Positions 30,427 through 41,700 of a stretch of 64,000 nt of DNA are shown here, in pieces. Location of the stretch: assembly GCA_025738555.1 (NCBI GenBank), contig JAOVFP010000005.1, positions 4,898,001 through 4,962,000 on the forward strand, given 5' to 3'. This DNA is from Cyathus striatus (taxonomy: Eukaryota; Basidiomycota; Agaricomycetes; Agaricales; Nidulariaceae). Position numbers and translations under genes: made by a program. Each line of letters opens with the position of its first letter. Positions within the stretch are counted from its first letter, which is position 1. The notes under the pieces are model-generated. The model was not told the DNA's origin. It saw only the letters and a program-made list of their open reading frames with translations, and made no database searches.

Positions 30427-33342
30427 ATGGATTCCCAGCTAGAGTCTCTCTCTGACTCTAAGACTCCGTAAGACCACCCTTCTCCTCCATGCTTCCATCC
30501 CTTACTCATATCCGCTCATCAGCGCAAAGACACCGGTCGTGCGTGGTGCAAGAGCATGCACCGTCTGCCGCGCAGCAAAGGTATTATCTCTACTATCATA
30601 AAGTTCTATACCTCCTTACTTCATCATCTAGATGAAATGTGTCGGTGCCGAAGACGGTCAGAAAAAGTGCCAGCGCTGCAAGCGTGCAAACGCCGAGTAA
30701 ATTTTATTTGCATATATTCTTTCTATTATTCAAATTCATTTGGCCTGCTCTCAGATGCATTTTTGAAAAACATAGAAGAGGCCGAAAGCCCGGCTCGAAG
30801 TAAGGTTACTTACCGTCTATTCATCAGACTACTACTAACCAAAAATATTTTCAAAAAAAGATTGTCCGAGGCTTCCAAAATGCTGCGTCGCTTGGAAAAG
30901 GGCCTTAATTCTGCAAAGATGAAGTCCCAGTCAGCTGATCCAGCCAGGCCTTCTACTTTTAATGGTGATGCTCACAGTGCAGGATCCTCTATTGAGCAAC
31001 ATTACCAGCATCGCTCCGCCGACGTTGAGTACTCACAGGGGGGATCGTTTTCTCCCAATGAGATTAGCATATCCCATTACCCCAGTCCCGACGTTTATGC
31101 TGGCTCAAGCCCCGGATCACGTCATATTGACCCTGATGAAGATGACGAAAAAAATGAAGAAACTCTCTTTCCAGCTAAGCTGATTAAGAAGGAAAACGAG
31201 CGAAATTCGTTTTTCCGCACCATTCTCAATCCAGAGCCCTCCACAACAAGGCCTGCGGACAGGAATTCATACACATCGCCTCAACCTGATGTTGCACATA
31301 TTCCTGATGGCCTTAATGATCCGATCACAGCTGGAATCATCACCGAGGATGAAGCCAAAGTTTTATTTGATCTCATATTCCTTCGTCTCAATTCCTTCAT
31401 CTGTTTGTTTGACCCTTCCTTGCATTCTGTTGGCTATGTGCGCGCACGCTGCCCTTTCCTTTTTACCACTCTTATCATGGCGGGATGCAAATTTTTTAAG
31501 CCTGAGAAGTTTAAGGATTGTCAAAAATTGGCGAATGATCTTGCCCTTCGTGCATTCGCGGACGCCTGGAAAAGGGTTGAGGTTGTTCAAGCATTCGCAT
31601 GCCTTACATACTGGCAAGATCCTGATGACAATGTTCGTTTATATCTTGCTGTTGTTAGCTCAGTAATTGACATTGCTTTAGCGTACATGGACATACATCG
31701 GATATGTGAGTGGCGTTTGCCTTATTCGTGTAATCTTTTTTACGGGGAGCTCTAAAGGCATGTCGTATGGCTGTGGAACTTGGCCTAAATCGATATGTTG
31801 CACATCCTTCAGCAAATGAAAATGAATTTCAAAGGTTGGAGCGTCGTAATAGTGAAAGGACATATTTAGTTCTTTTCGTTCATGATCGCAGTTTAAGCAC
31901 CCAGACCGGTCGCCACTGGATGCTCCCAGAAGATGAGCTCATCCGGCATTCCAATACCTGGCATCAAGAAGGCGGGGGGGTCATCAGAGCTGAAGATGTT
32001 ATTATAGCGGCGTTTGTTCACTTGCGACGTATTGCTGTACGTGTTATTCAGTATTTATATGATGTATGTGCTGATTATCTTTCTAGGCTGAAACTACCGA
32101 TGTTTTCCATGCGTCTAAACATAGCACGCTTGGGAATAACAACGACATAAATTTTGAGGTTCTCCTTCGCAATTGCAACAATAAATTGACTGACTGGGAT
32201 ACTGCCTGGCGTCACGAAATGGAGCGAGGTACGCGCAGGCTTAATTTACTTTTTGTTCCACGTAAGACTTATCCTGCATTTCAGCCAATGGAACGAAGTT
32301 CCATTTCTCTTTTCTTAGCTTCTTCCGTCTGTATGTCAGATTGTTCTTGAACAGTTTTGGTATTCAGTCATCTATGACATCGGTGAAAAGAATTGGTTTA
32401 AAATAGTCTTGTCCCATTATCTGACCTAAGATTCTCAGGGGAGTCGTCAAAGTCCCAGCCCGCAAGCCCTTTCTGTATGCTGCACTAGCGCTCTTGATTT
32501 GCTTCGGGTAGTATCCAGAGATTTCGTCAGCATGAGCATGCTGGTATGTCTGTCATATCTGCATCGATCCTTCTTTGTCGTCCAATCTATCTTATATAGA
32601 GCTATACGCAAGAAACAATAACAGTTATGACAGCTTATTCTGCAGTTTTCCTACTTAAGGTATACTCTACTCTCGACTGTAAATAAACTTCTAACTCCTT
32701 GTTTATCAGCTCGTTCGTAGCCCAAGCACATTGTCACACATAGACGAGAACACTGCAAGGGATATTCATGATGCCATATCACAGACAGCAGACGCTTATC
32801 AAGATGCATCCTCTATTTCACCGGCCTCAACAAATGCTGCTTATCATGCCCGCTTCCTTCGCAGTCTAGTAGCGAACGCGGATATCTTTAAACCCCGGAG
32901 AAGTAGCGGCATGGCAATCGATCCCCGGTTACAAGGTATGAACCTTGCCTAATCACAGGCATCATGTTCACGACGTTGATTTTTGACATTAGCACCAGCG
33001 ACGTATGGTCCAACTCACTCACCACCAGCCTATGCCCAACATGGACGGGCTATGTTGGGTCAACAGCAAGCATTCCAATTCATTGCTTCGCCACATCCAC
33101 AAGGGCAGCCACATCACTCAAACCGTGAAGACTATCACTCCCACATGTCAATAGTGCCACATGCAACGGAGTTAGATGCACATTATTGGAAGAACATGCT
33201 ATTGGAATTAGGTTTTGGAGAAGGAGAAATTAACTCCCCTCCCAATCCTGAGTACCACCTTTCCCAGCCATACCATACTAGACCTCACCAACAATTTGCT
33301 TATCATTCTCAACCCTACTCTCCTACAACTTATGGCCAATAA
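30427..33342 (+). CDS. Zn2Cys6 fungal-specific transcription factor
   Basis: A likely nuclear sequence-specific regulator. After a short N-terminus (MDSQLESLSDSK) the binuclear zinc cluster reads CTVCRAAKMKC, nine residues, then CQRCKRANAEC (Cx2Cx6C twice), followed by the basic linker FEKHRRGRKPGS and coiled coil KLSEASKMLRRLEKGL. Four introns cut this region. An acidic Ser/Pro-rich segment leads to the fungal_trans middle homology region (EDEAKVLFDLIFLRLNSFIC, FACLTYWQDPDDN, RTWTYIGYACRMAVELGLNR). A 24-nt exon (31682-31705) encodes RTWTYIGY. The C-terminus is Gln/Pro/Tyr-rich and ends SPTTYGQ. The product is about 740 residues. The target genes cannot be inferred. Confidence 0.88.
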
Positions 33343-33523
33343 TGTGGAGGCATCTAGTTTCACTCCTACTTACCGGTACCTGTATAACATATGTAGAATG
33401 TTTCATGAAGTAGCTTTGGATAATTATTGCGTAAAGGTGTAACTGATTTCAAGCTGATCAGTAACAATAACATATACTAGGACACTACCGTCCATGATCA
33501 ATTATGAACAGCTGGAGGGACTA

Positions 33524-34922
33524 CTACGATTCAACACCTATTGAAAAAACGACAACTTCGCGGCCAACAGCTGCTGCAATGCGAGGAATCCCGCGGGTTG
33601 CCATAAAGTCAAAATCTTTGATATAATGGGGACGCGCATGAAGATTGAAGGCAGTAGGCTGTGCATGCACATAGTTAAAGTTATGAACGTGGATAACAGC
33701 CCCTTTGTTAGGTGATTGAGTAGATATGGCAAAATATTCGGGGTATGTTCGACACCATCTATGAATTTAGTCAGTGCACAGATCTACACCAGAAAACGTG
33801 GCTTTTCTAACCGGAACCTATGTCCCCCTTCCGAGAAGCTAGCGGAAGAAAACAAAGGCAATCCACCTCGAAGATGGGAAATGTCCCATATTGAAAATTT
33901 CGAGCCATAAACAGCACCAATACTAACGTTAACATTTCAGTGTTGAGAACCCAGAAAACATGAATCATACGAACATATCAGGTGAATCGGCCCTCCACGC
34001 TGCGGATCCAGTCCATCGAGCAGAATTTCCCATGGAAGCCATTGCGAGTGCGTGTGGATCCGCAAACTCCATAACGTTTGAATGGCGCAGGTGATCGCGG
34101 TTAGGATCATCTGGATCTGAGCGCCAATCCGTAAGATAAATGGATCCATGACAATCTGCAACCAAAAATTCTTTGCTCGTAGACGGATGGGAATCTATGG
34201 TTACCAGAGGATGGGGAAATGGTATTACATATGCTGTAGGCTGTGGCCGTGAAGTGGTCGCACAGTTATCTAAATCAGTCGACCGAGCAGGAGATGGCTT
34301 GGAGGATGATATATTAACAGTCGGAAGTAGATCCCAAACCATAAGCATTTTGTCATCTGCAAACCATGTTAACGGATGTAGGGATACAAATATTACTTAG
34401 TCTAACACATACCGGAAACGGTTGCGACATAACGCGCACTATCTTCGTCCCAGCCACCGCAGAAGATCATATCATTCACTCTACCGTGGTGACCACTCAG
34501 ACCTCCTCCAAAGGAAAAAATATGTTCTTCAGCACCTGCAGATTTGGTGAGGAGATACAGGCCATAATCTTCGCCTGACGCTGCTAGCCTGAGCTACAAT
34601 CAGTTGAGTACTGTAAGAACACAGCAGGTCGAACACGAACTCAATTGCCCATTCATCGGCAGCAGTAGGAGAGATAGTATTTGAAGACCAAGCTAATGCG
34701 GTTATACGTGTTCCAATATGAAAAGATGCAATGGTGCGGAATCCGATATCTGTCTGGATGAATGTAAGCACTGCATGTAAGTAGTTGGCAGTAACGGAAA
34801 CGTACAACACGTAAGACGTCCACAGAATGCTCGCCACCGACAGCGAGGAGATCGTTCGCATCATCGCTCAAACATGCGCGGACAACAGAAACCTCTGCGC
34901 GGTGGTCATAATGGATATCCAT
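33524..34922 (-). CDS. WD-repeat nucleoporin, Nup37-like
   Basis: A predicted beta-propeller of about 350 residues. WD-like blades read LLAVGGEHSVDVLRV, FHIGTRITALAWSS, LSGHHGRVNDMIFCGGW, ARYVATVSDDKMLMVWDL and FLVADCHGSIYLTDWR. The C-terminus reads KDFDFMATRGIPRIAAAVGR and then EVVVFSIGVES. I recall this ending and the blade order from fungal Nup37, a member of the Y-shaped Nup107-160 scaffold of the nuclear pore. The start ATG at 34922 opens a frame with a blade almost at once, consistent with a propeller-only protein. About six introns are removed. Another WD protein is possible. Confidence 0.68.
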
Positions 34923-35072
34923 TTAGGGTTGTCGAATGCAACAATATAATATGTTCGAAACCTGTTTACTAAATAATTAATAAAGTTTCAGTAGTAGTGC
35001 TTGCATGTAAATATTTCAATCTCAGTGCTCTATACGACACCTCGCACAATTATATGCTTACAGCTGTTTCCC

Positions 35073-35255
35073 ATGCCCGCTGCTAGTCCTAGGAAACCGC
35101 AAGCACCCAATCCTTTGCTTTTTCTCGCCTTGTCTGTTGTTTCCTTCGGTGCATTTTATTCAATTGTAAAACGAAGAGAACAGACCAATCCCGCCTCTTC
35201 GCAACCACGACACACAGACCATCCTCTTGTTCCTCCGCGCCACAAAAGCGAGTAA
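35073..35255 (+). CDS. Small single-pass membrane protein (60 aa)
   Basis: An intronless 60-residue frame: a basic Pro-rich start (MPAASPRKPQAPN), a membrane segment (PLLFLALSVVSFGAFYSIV), then a basic tail with KRRE and ending PPRHKSE. It starts about 150 bp from the divergent Nup37-like gene and converges on the lipid kinase. Size, topology and positive flanks resemble small mitochondrial inner-membrane or ER tail proteins. No family is recognised. Short frames arise by chance, but the composition and placement argue for a gene. Confidence 0.55.
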   Translation: MPAASPRKPQAPNPLLFLALSVVSFGAFYSIVKRREQTNPASSQPRHTDHPLVPPRHKSE

Positions 35256-35521
35256 CCACCATGTAACCACACCGTTCTTGCGTTGCCACCCGAATGAACC
35301 AGCGGTATGTCCGTCTCTTCGCTTTTCGGTTGGTCATTTAGCTACTTACTGAAGGAACGACATGCGGCTAGGCTAGTTTTTCTGGCAATCGTATACTTAT
35401 GTGTGAGTCGTCAAAATTCAAAATTTCCTGTCTTAGTGCAAGTCTCATCACATCTTTGTTTCGTAGACAGAATTTAAGTACACTGGATAGTGCTGTGCTC
35501 TTTCTATTTAGGATATATCTG

Positions 35522-36836
35522 CTAATACACAGAGAAACCTGAATTATTTTTGGGAGCGACAGCGATACACACGGCTCTTCCTCCTCTCTCGATCTTTTCA
35601 ATGTCCCCGTCCGAACAAAGAATATGAGCACCGTCATCAATGTCATACTGAAGATGGTCTTCAGTTGACACCAATAGGATTATTGATTGGTGATTACTTA
35701 CAGGAGCCCAATTCCATCCTCCACACCGAACATACTCCACCACACTGGGCCCGTTTCCCTCTGAAACAATTTCTCCATCTTCATTGTAGCGTAAAGTGAT
35801 ATGGGTACCATCGTTGTATGGCGCGTTAATAGTTGTCCATAAGCTATCAACAAATGCTTCTCTTGTTTCTTCTGTATCCCAGTCAACTTTAGGACTTCGA
35901 AGTGGACGTATCATTATCACTTCACAGCATGCTTCCGAGGGAGGACTTGATCTTAAAAGTGGTGCAATTTTGTAATGTGGTTCCAATCGATCCACGTTGA
36001 TTGCTGAAAGAAAGTACACAAATGGGCCATCCATCTCGACAACAGGATCATCAAATGTGGATTCGGGATGATTTACAAACATTCTAGTTTCATGATCATA
36101 GATTTGTACTATGCCTTTCCCAGACATAGGAAGAAGCGTTGTGGTACTGTTGTACCACTTCGTACTGTTCGCCTTGGCAGCTACTTTGAACCTGTGGGAG
36201 TGCTCAAAAGTCATTTTCTCTTTTATTGAATACACACACGCATACGCACCTCTCAATTCCGGGCATCTCCGCACGCAGACTTTCCGAGTCATGTAGAATT
36301 GACGCATGTAATGAAGTGGAGCAAACAACTACTGAAACCACAACCCTGGGCCTTGTTGTCTGGTCATTAGGAGGGGGTGAGATTGTGGTGATGGCGATAG
36401 ATAGCGGGATGCCATGCTCATTATTGAGGTATGCATAAAGTGATTGTAATTTGTACTCTGTTCCTTCAGATGTATCTGATGGTGGGTACAGAGATGAATA
36501 CAGAGCATTTGCAGTCCCGCAAGGGATGAGTACAAAGTGAATTCTTGGCAATGGATGATCCAGACTGACGTTTGGGATGTCCGTTGACGAAAGATAATTA
36601 ATAATGTCATGCAATGTACCGTCACCCGAGCCCAGTATGATTGTCAAACCTGGAGCAAGTGTAGATTTCTGCAAGTAGTCATGAAGTGCTACCCCAGCAT
36701 GGTCTTTCGAATTCGTTTCTACTATTTCGTCCACAGTCTTTCCATGTATCTCCAACAAGGGAAGGACATGAGCCGCAAAGAAATCTTTTGCAGTGCCGTC
36801 CCCGCAGACAGGATTATATAGAACGAATACGCCCAT
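35522..36836 (-). CDS. Diacylglycerol kinase-family lipid kinase (sphingoid base kinase-like)
   Basis: It phosphorylates a lipid hydroxyl, probably a sphingoid base or diacylglycerol. The N-terminal lobe starts MGVFVLYNPVCGDGTAKDFF. The nucleotide-binding motif is TIILGSGDGTLHDIINYL, a match to the GGDGT signature with Ser for the second Gly. IPCGTANAL follows as in the family (GTGND/GTANA). Residues FKVAAKANSTKWYN onward form the C-terminal beta-rich lobe, ending VAPKNNSGFSVY. Three exons give about 400 residues with no membrane segment. The short length excludes the larger yeast Lcb4 form. The substrate is not defined by the sequence. Confidence 0.82.
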
Positions 36837-37171
36837 TTTGTTTTACTTCGGACGACGGAAGGAACCTTCGCGTGTAGTAACTGAAAGGGTACATTTTAAT
36901 ATCTCGATTGAATGTTCTATGCGGTGAAACAATAATTACTTATACTTGCTCAGCTTTATCGAGAACCAGTGGGAATTGGGTGGGGATGGTGATGGTGATG
37001 ATAGTGATAAAATGTGATCTTTGCATGCTGGAACACTTAAACTAATCTTGAAGTGTACAAATGATGTTTCAGTTGTAATTCCGAGTACACAAAACTAAAC
37101 GAAACCAAAGGCTCCTTTTGGGCTCGGACTTGTCACCCAATGATTTTCAGCTTTGTTTCAGCTGACTGGAG

Positions 37172-38387
37172 TACTGTATCATTTCGACCGAATGTTCACG
37201 ATTTTTTGGCGTGACAATAAAGTTTGGTTCATTGTTCAGTTCAGAGTGATATTTTATGCGTGACATCGGTGAAATTTGTTCAAAGCTGGGTATGACAATG
37301 TAAGGGTTCATTGAAAATTTGAAATGCTGAAAACAATGGACCGTAATCTGCAAGTTCCTCAAACAAGATAACAACGATAACAAATTACAATGATATCTTC
37401 GACTCAAAATGCTGTAACTGACTGTAGCGTCAATTATCCCCCCTCCCGATTTCGCATTTGCAACATTTTAGGTGAGAAATACTGTACCATTTCGACCAAC
37501 TGTTCAAGTGTCAGCGTGATGCGTGATGAACAGAGAAATTGTTCACCACTAAACAATTTGTAGCAAAATTTTTCACGAATAGCGAGGATTTATTATTATT
37601 ATTTTAACCATCTTCTTGTACCTCTGTTCATGAAGTGCTGTGATGCATGACGAAATATATATGTGTTCGTGTTCACGATATCGTGTGACGCGTTACTGAA
37701 CAGTTGGTTGAAATGGTACAGTATCTTGAGAATTACCTTGCTTGGCAAGGTTTCTGGGACCCAAAATGAAGCCTTTTTCCGTGTGCGTGACGTGACGGTC
37801 ATTTTTCTCAGGGTATCTTGGGTACTCCTTCCGACTCAGTCCCTCGCCTTGCCTTCGTCACTCCAAAATTACTAAACATCATCACGATATCAAGATTGGA
37901 GGGATATTCGTAACTGGCCAGCTAGTAGAATCCGACACTGCAATTGATGAGGTTAGGAAAATGTTCAAAACCCACCAAGTGAATGAGTTACCAGTATACA
38001 GCATACACCAAACATCTAGGATACCACAAGCTTTACCGTGGGAATATTGGGTGGACTTGATCCTTGAGGTTAGTAACAGCAGATGCAGAGAGCACTACTA
38101 TTGAGGCACCCTAACGGATGCAACACCATTGAGGCATTGCGAGAGGAAAAAATATAAAAATATAATGTATTCTTCGAATGCTTTGGAAGAGAATTAGAAT
38201 ATCTATCCTATCTAATTTACATGTACACCAGCTCAAAATGCACGAGAAATTTTTGAAATTTAGGCAAATTTTCGTTTCACTGAACCTTTGTTCAAACCCA
38301 TCTGTGATGCGTGACAAATGCGAAATTTGTTCAGTTCAGACAGGTGCCGTTACGCGTGACTGAACATTCGGTCGAAATGATACAGTA
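37172..38387. mobile_element. MITE-like DNA element, 27-bp perfect terminal inverted repeats, TA ends
   Basis: The left end (37172-37198) begins TACTGTATCATTTCGACCGA, and the right end (38361-38387) is its exact reverse complement over 27 bp. The TA at each tip fits a TA target duplication, as in Tc1/mariner-type elements. The element is 1,216 bp and has no transposase frame. The motif TGCGTGAC or close variants recurs through it (near 37207, 37257, 37518, 37642, 37785, 38308, 38352), and a TGCGTGAC...GAAATTTGTTCA block occurs near both ends. It is probably non-autonomous. Confidence 0.78.
37480..37723. mobile_element. inner nested MITE-like element (244 bp)
   Basis: The left end (37480-37506) begins TACTGTACCATTTCGACCAA. 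The right end (37697-37723) is its reverse complement with one mismatch in 27 bp. The termini are a variant of those of the surrounding element, and both have TA at the tips. It contains TATTATTATTATT and no coding potential. Confidence 0.78.
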
Positions 38388-38778
38388 AGCTGGAGTACTT
38401 AGGTATGCGATTTACTACGATCTACTTACTACTATACTATGATATTATGTAATACATAAGTAATTCCCGCTTAACCGGAGTCCGGTAATCAAGTAACCAC
38501 AAGGGTAGGTTCACAGTATAAGTACAGTACTTCAAGCTTCAGTTTTAAACGAGCTCAAATCCTCCAAGTACATGGCTACACATGGACTTGGGAATACTTT
38601 TGGAATGAAATTATCCCCTTAATCCCACGCCATATCCATATTACTTACATATCTAGCACTTCTTGGGAATGTAACGCCATGTATGGTCGCACCTACTCAG
38701 TGCATCACTGAATACATAACTGGATGACCTCCTTTGTTATCTTATTAGTTCCCAACATTTCCTTTACCCAATCAACCC

Positions 38779-41700
38779 ATGATATCTTCCTGGAAACTTG
38801 GTGTAGATGTTGGAGGAACGTTTACTGACGCTGTTCTTTACAACTCTAAGAGTGGTGAAATTATTCGCGCGAAGGTGCGCATTTTTCTTTTGGCAAGAAC
38901 CTGAAGGCTGACCATGATTATAGGTTCCTAGTACTCCATATGATCAGAGTGAGGGTGTCATAAATGCTGTGGCAGTTCTTTGGTTCGAATAGCAACATGT
39001 ATTTATACCTGGACCGCTTCGTACTAATGGTTTACAGGGAACAATTACGCCAACAAGAGAATAGCGATATACAAGTTTTGACTATAAATCACGGTGATTC
39101 TTCCTTCCTAGATTTGGTGGTGTCGTATCTCGATGCAATCATCTTATTTAGGTACTACCGTTGCGACAAACGCAATTCTCGAAGGGAAAGGGGCTCGTGT
39201 GGTATTATTAGTGACTGAAGGCTACAAAGATATTCTTCAAGTTAAGCGTTCGGCCGTTCCTGGAGGCCTCGGTGGATGGTAAGTATTCATTAAGCATGCC
39301 AGCGTTGCGATTGCTGCATCAGTACGCCTCGTTTAGGATTGTTTGGCCTAAGCCAGAGCCATTGGCATCGCTTGACATGGTTTGTTAAACATTTAATTCA
39401 TTTCGTGGACAGCTTCATTTTTGCTAAACGTTACAACGTAAAATTCGTGTAGACGATCGAAGTTCCAGAGCGCATATCAACATCTGGTAAAATAGTCCGT
39501 CCCGTTGATGAAAAGCTCCTCCGCTCCCGAATTTCTGCGATGAAAGCATTGTGGTCCTTTCCTCCAGAGTCTGTCACCATCTGTCTGATCAATTCATTCG
39601 CAAATCCTACACATGAACGCGAAGTTGCAAGAATTGTTCAAGAAGAGTTGCCTGAGTTACCTTTGTCTCTTAGCGTCGACGTTCTTCCTGAGATAATGGA
39701 ATACGAGCGAACTGTCACAACTGTCGCAAACGCATATGTGAAGCCGGTTGTCACCAAATACCTTGCAAATCTAGCCAAGAAGCTGGGAGATATGCAAATT
39801 AGAGTTTTGCGCAGCGATGGAGGACTTGCAAGCATGTACGTTGCTCAGGAGCATTGTGTAAATTTACTATATTCAGTAAGATTTAAGTGCCGCATATATT
39901 TTATTTTTGCTTAATCTATGTCGAAGGGTCCCGCAGGAGGCGTTACTGGCGTTATCACTCAAGTCGCGGGAAGAACATTATTTAAGGTATTTCTTGTCAC
40001 ACGTATATTGCATCCTGATTAAGGCCTGCAACAATTAATTATTTAGAACCTCTTGACATTCGATATGGGTGGTACTAGCACGGATGTGTGTCTGGTTGAA
40101 AATGGACTGCCCGTTGTGCGCCGCGAAAGCGTGATCGGCGACCTAACAAGTCTATTTTTCTCTCTTCGAATGTTATTTATAATTAATACCGATTTACAGT
40201 CAGGACTCCGTCACTCGATGTTCGAACTGTTGGTGCAGGTGGAGGTTCAATTGCCACCGTCACTGAATTTACGGGTGCCCTTAGAGTAGGTCCTGAAAGT
40301 GCAGGAGCAACTCCAGGGCCTGCTTGCTACTCTAAAGGTGGGACACTTCCAACTGTGACCGATGCTTTTGCCGTTTTGGGATGGCTGCCTCCAGCTCTTC
40401 TGGGTGGAAGTTTCCAATTGAATATTGATGAAGCCATGAAAGCTGTACATGCGCATGTCGCTACACCTATGAATTTGTCGGTTTTCGAAGCGGCAGAAGG
40501 CATCATTCGCATCGCTGTTGAAAAAATGTACGGGAGTTTACGCAGTGTTGGCGTAGAAAAGGGGAAGGATCCACGACAGTTTCATCTCGTTAGCTTTGGG
40601 GGTGCGGGCGGCCTCGTCGCTTGTCAACTTTCCATGTTATGTGGGACATCGTATCCAACTATCGTTCCGCCATCTCCAGGAGGTCAGTTATATGCTTCAT
40701 GGTGTTGATAAGTAGTAACTATTGCTTTTTAAGTCCTATGCGCATTCGGGGATGCGTGTACGAATATTAAGCACGAAGTGTCCTGTACCGTCATTCGAAG
40801 GTTATCTCAGTTATCTGTTGAAGAAGTCGTCAAATTCTGTTTGGACCTTCGGCTGCAAGTAACAGATATTATGACTAATCAAGGAGTTCACGCGTCCGCT
40901 CAAGATGTAAACTATCTGGCTGATCTTCGATATCTTGGTCAAGCCACTAGTCTACCGGTACCTTTCAATTTGGGTGATCTTTCGTTGCTTAAGATGGCAC
41001 ACCTCAAACAAAAGTGAGTGTATCTCACCTATATGAGATAGCCATTATCCTTAATAGCATATACATAAGATTTGAGATAGCGCACAAAGAAATATTTTCA
41101 TTCATTCTCGATGGGGAGATCGAGATGACTGGATTGCGAGTGATAGCTCAGGAGCGACTATCCGAATCCAAACCCGCCCCGCACAGTGTTGAAAATACTC
41201 CTGAAGGACATACCCCTCAAAGCCTACAAAGTTCGGTAGTAAAAAGGCTTGTAAGCACTATACTTTAATTTTTTTTAAGTCAGAAGAATGTACTGATGTA
41301 CGATATCGGGGCAGTTCTATGGTTCTCGTGAGTATGCTGACGTCCCCATATACGAGCGCATTCTCCTCCGGTGTGGACAAATTCTGAAAGGCCCGTGCAT
41401 TATTACGGAGGTGTGTTAACTCTGAAGTGAGTATGTGAGATTTATCGCATCCCTGCAGGTAGATAGCAACACGCTAGTCGTTCCCGGTTTTTGTGCCGAA
41501 ATTGATCAAGTTAGAAATATTTTGTTATGGCCAGAACCTTCGTCCACTTCAACGCGAGTGGCAGAAAATGTTTCAGAGACACTTGAAATCAACCCTATTG
41601 TCGTGCAGTTAATTGAAGGTTGGGATATTATTTATGATTGTCGCCGTGTCTTCTCATTTCATTTTGTTATAGCCGGCTTGCAAAACGCACGGGTTGAAAT

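Larger units (their letters stand above)
36837..38778. other. 1.9 kb divergent spacer, mostly occupied by nested inverted-repeat elements
   Basis: Upstream region of both the lipid kinase and the hydantoinase gene. About 1.2 kb of it (37172-38387) is a TA-flanked inverted-repeat element with a second one inside. Outside the element the sequence is AT-rich with a short GATGGT repeat near 36984. Confidence 0.7.
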
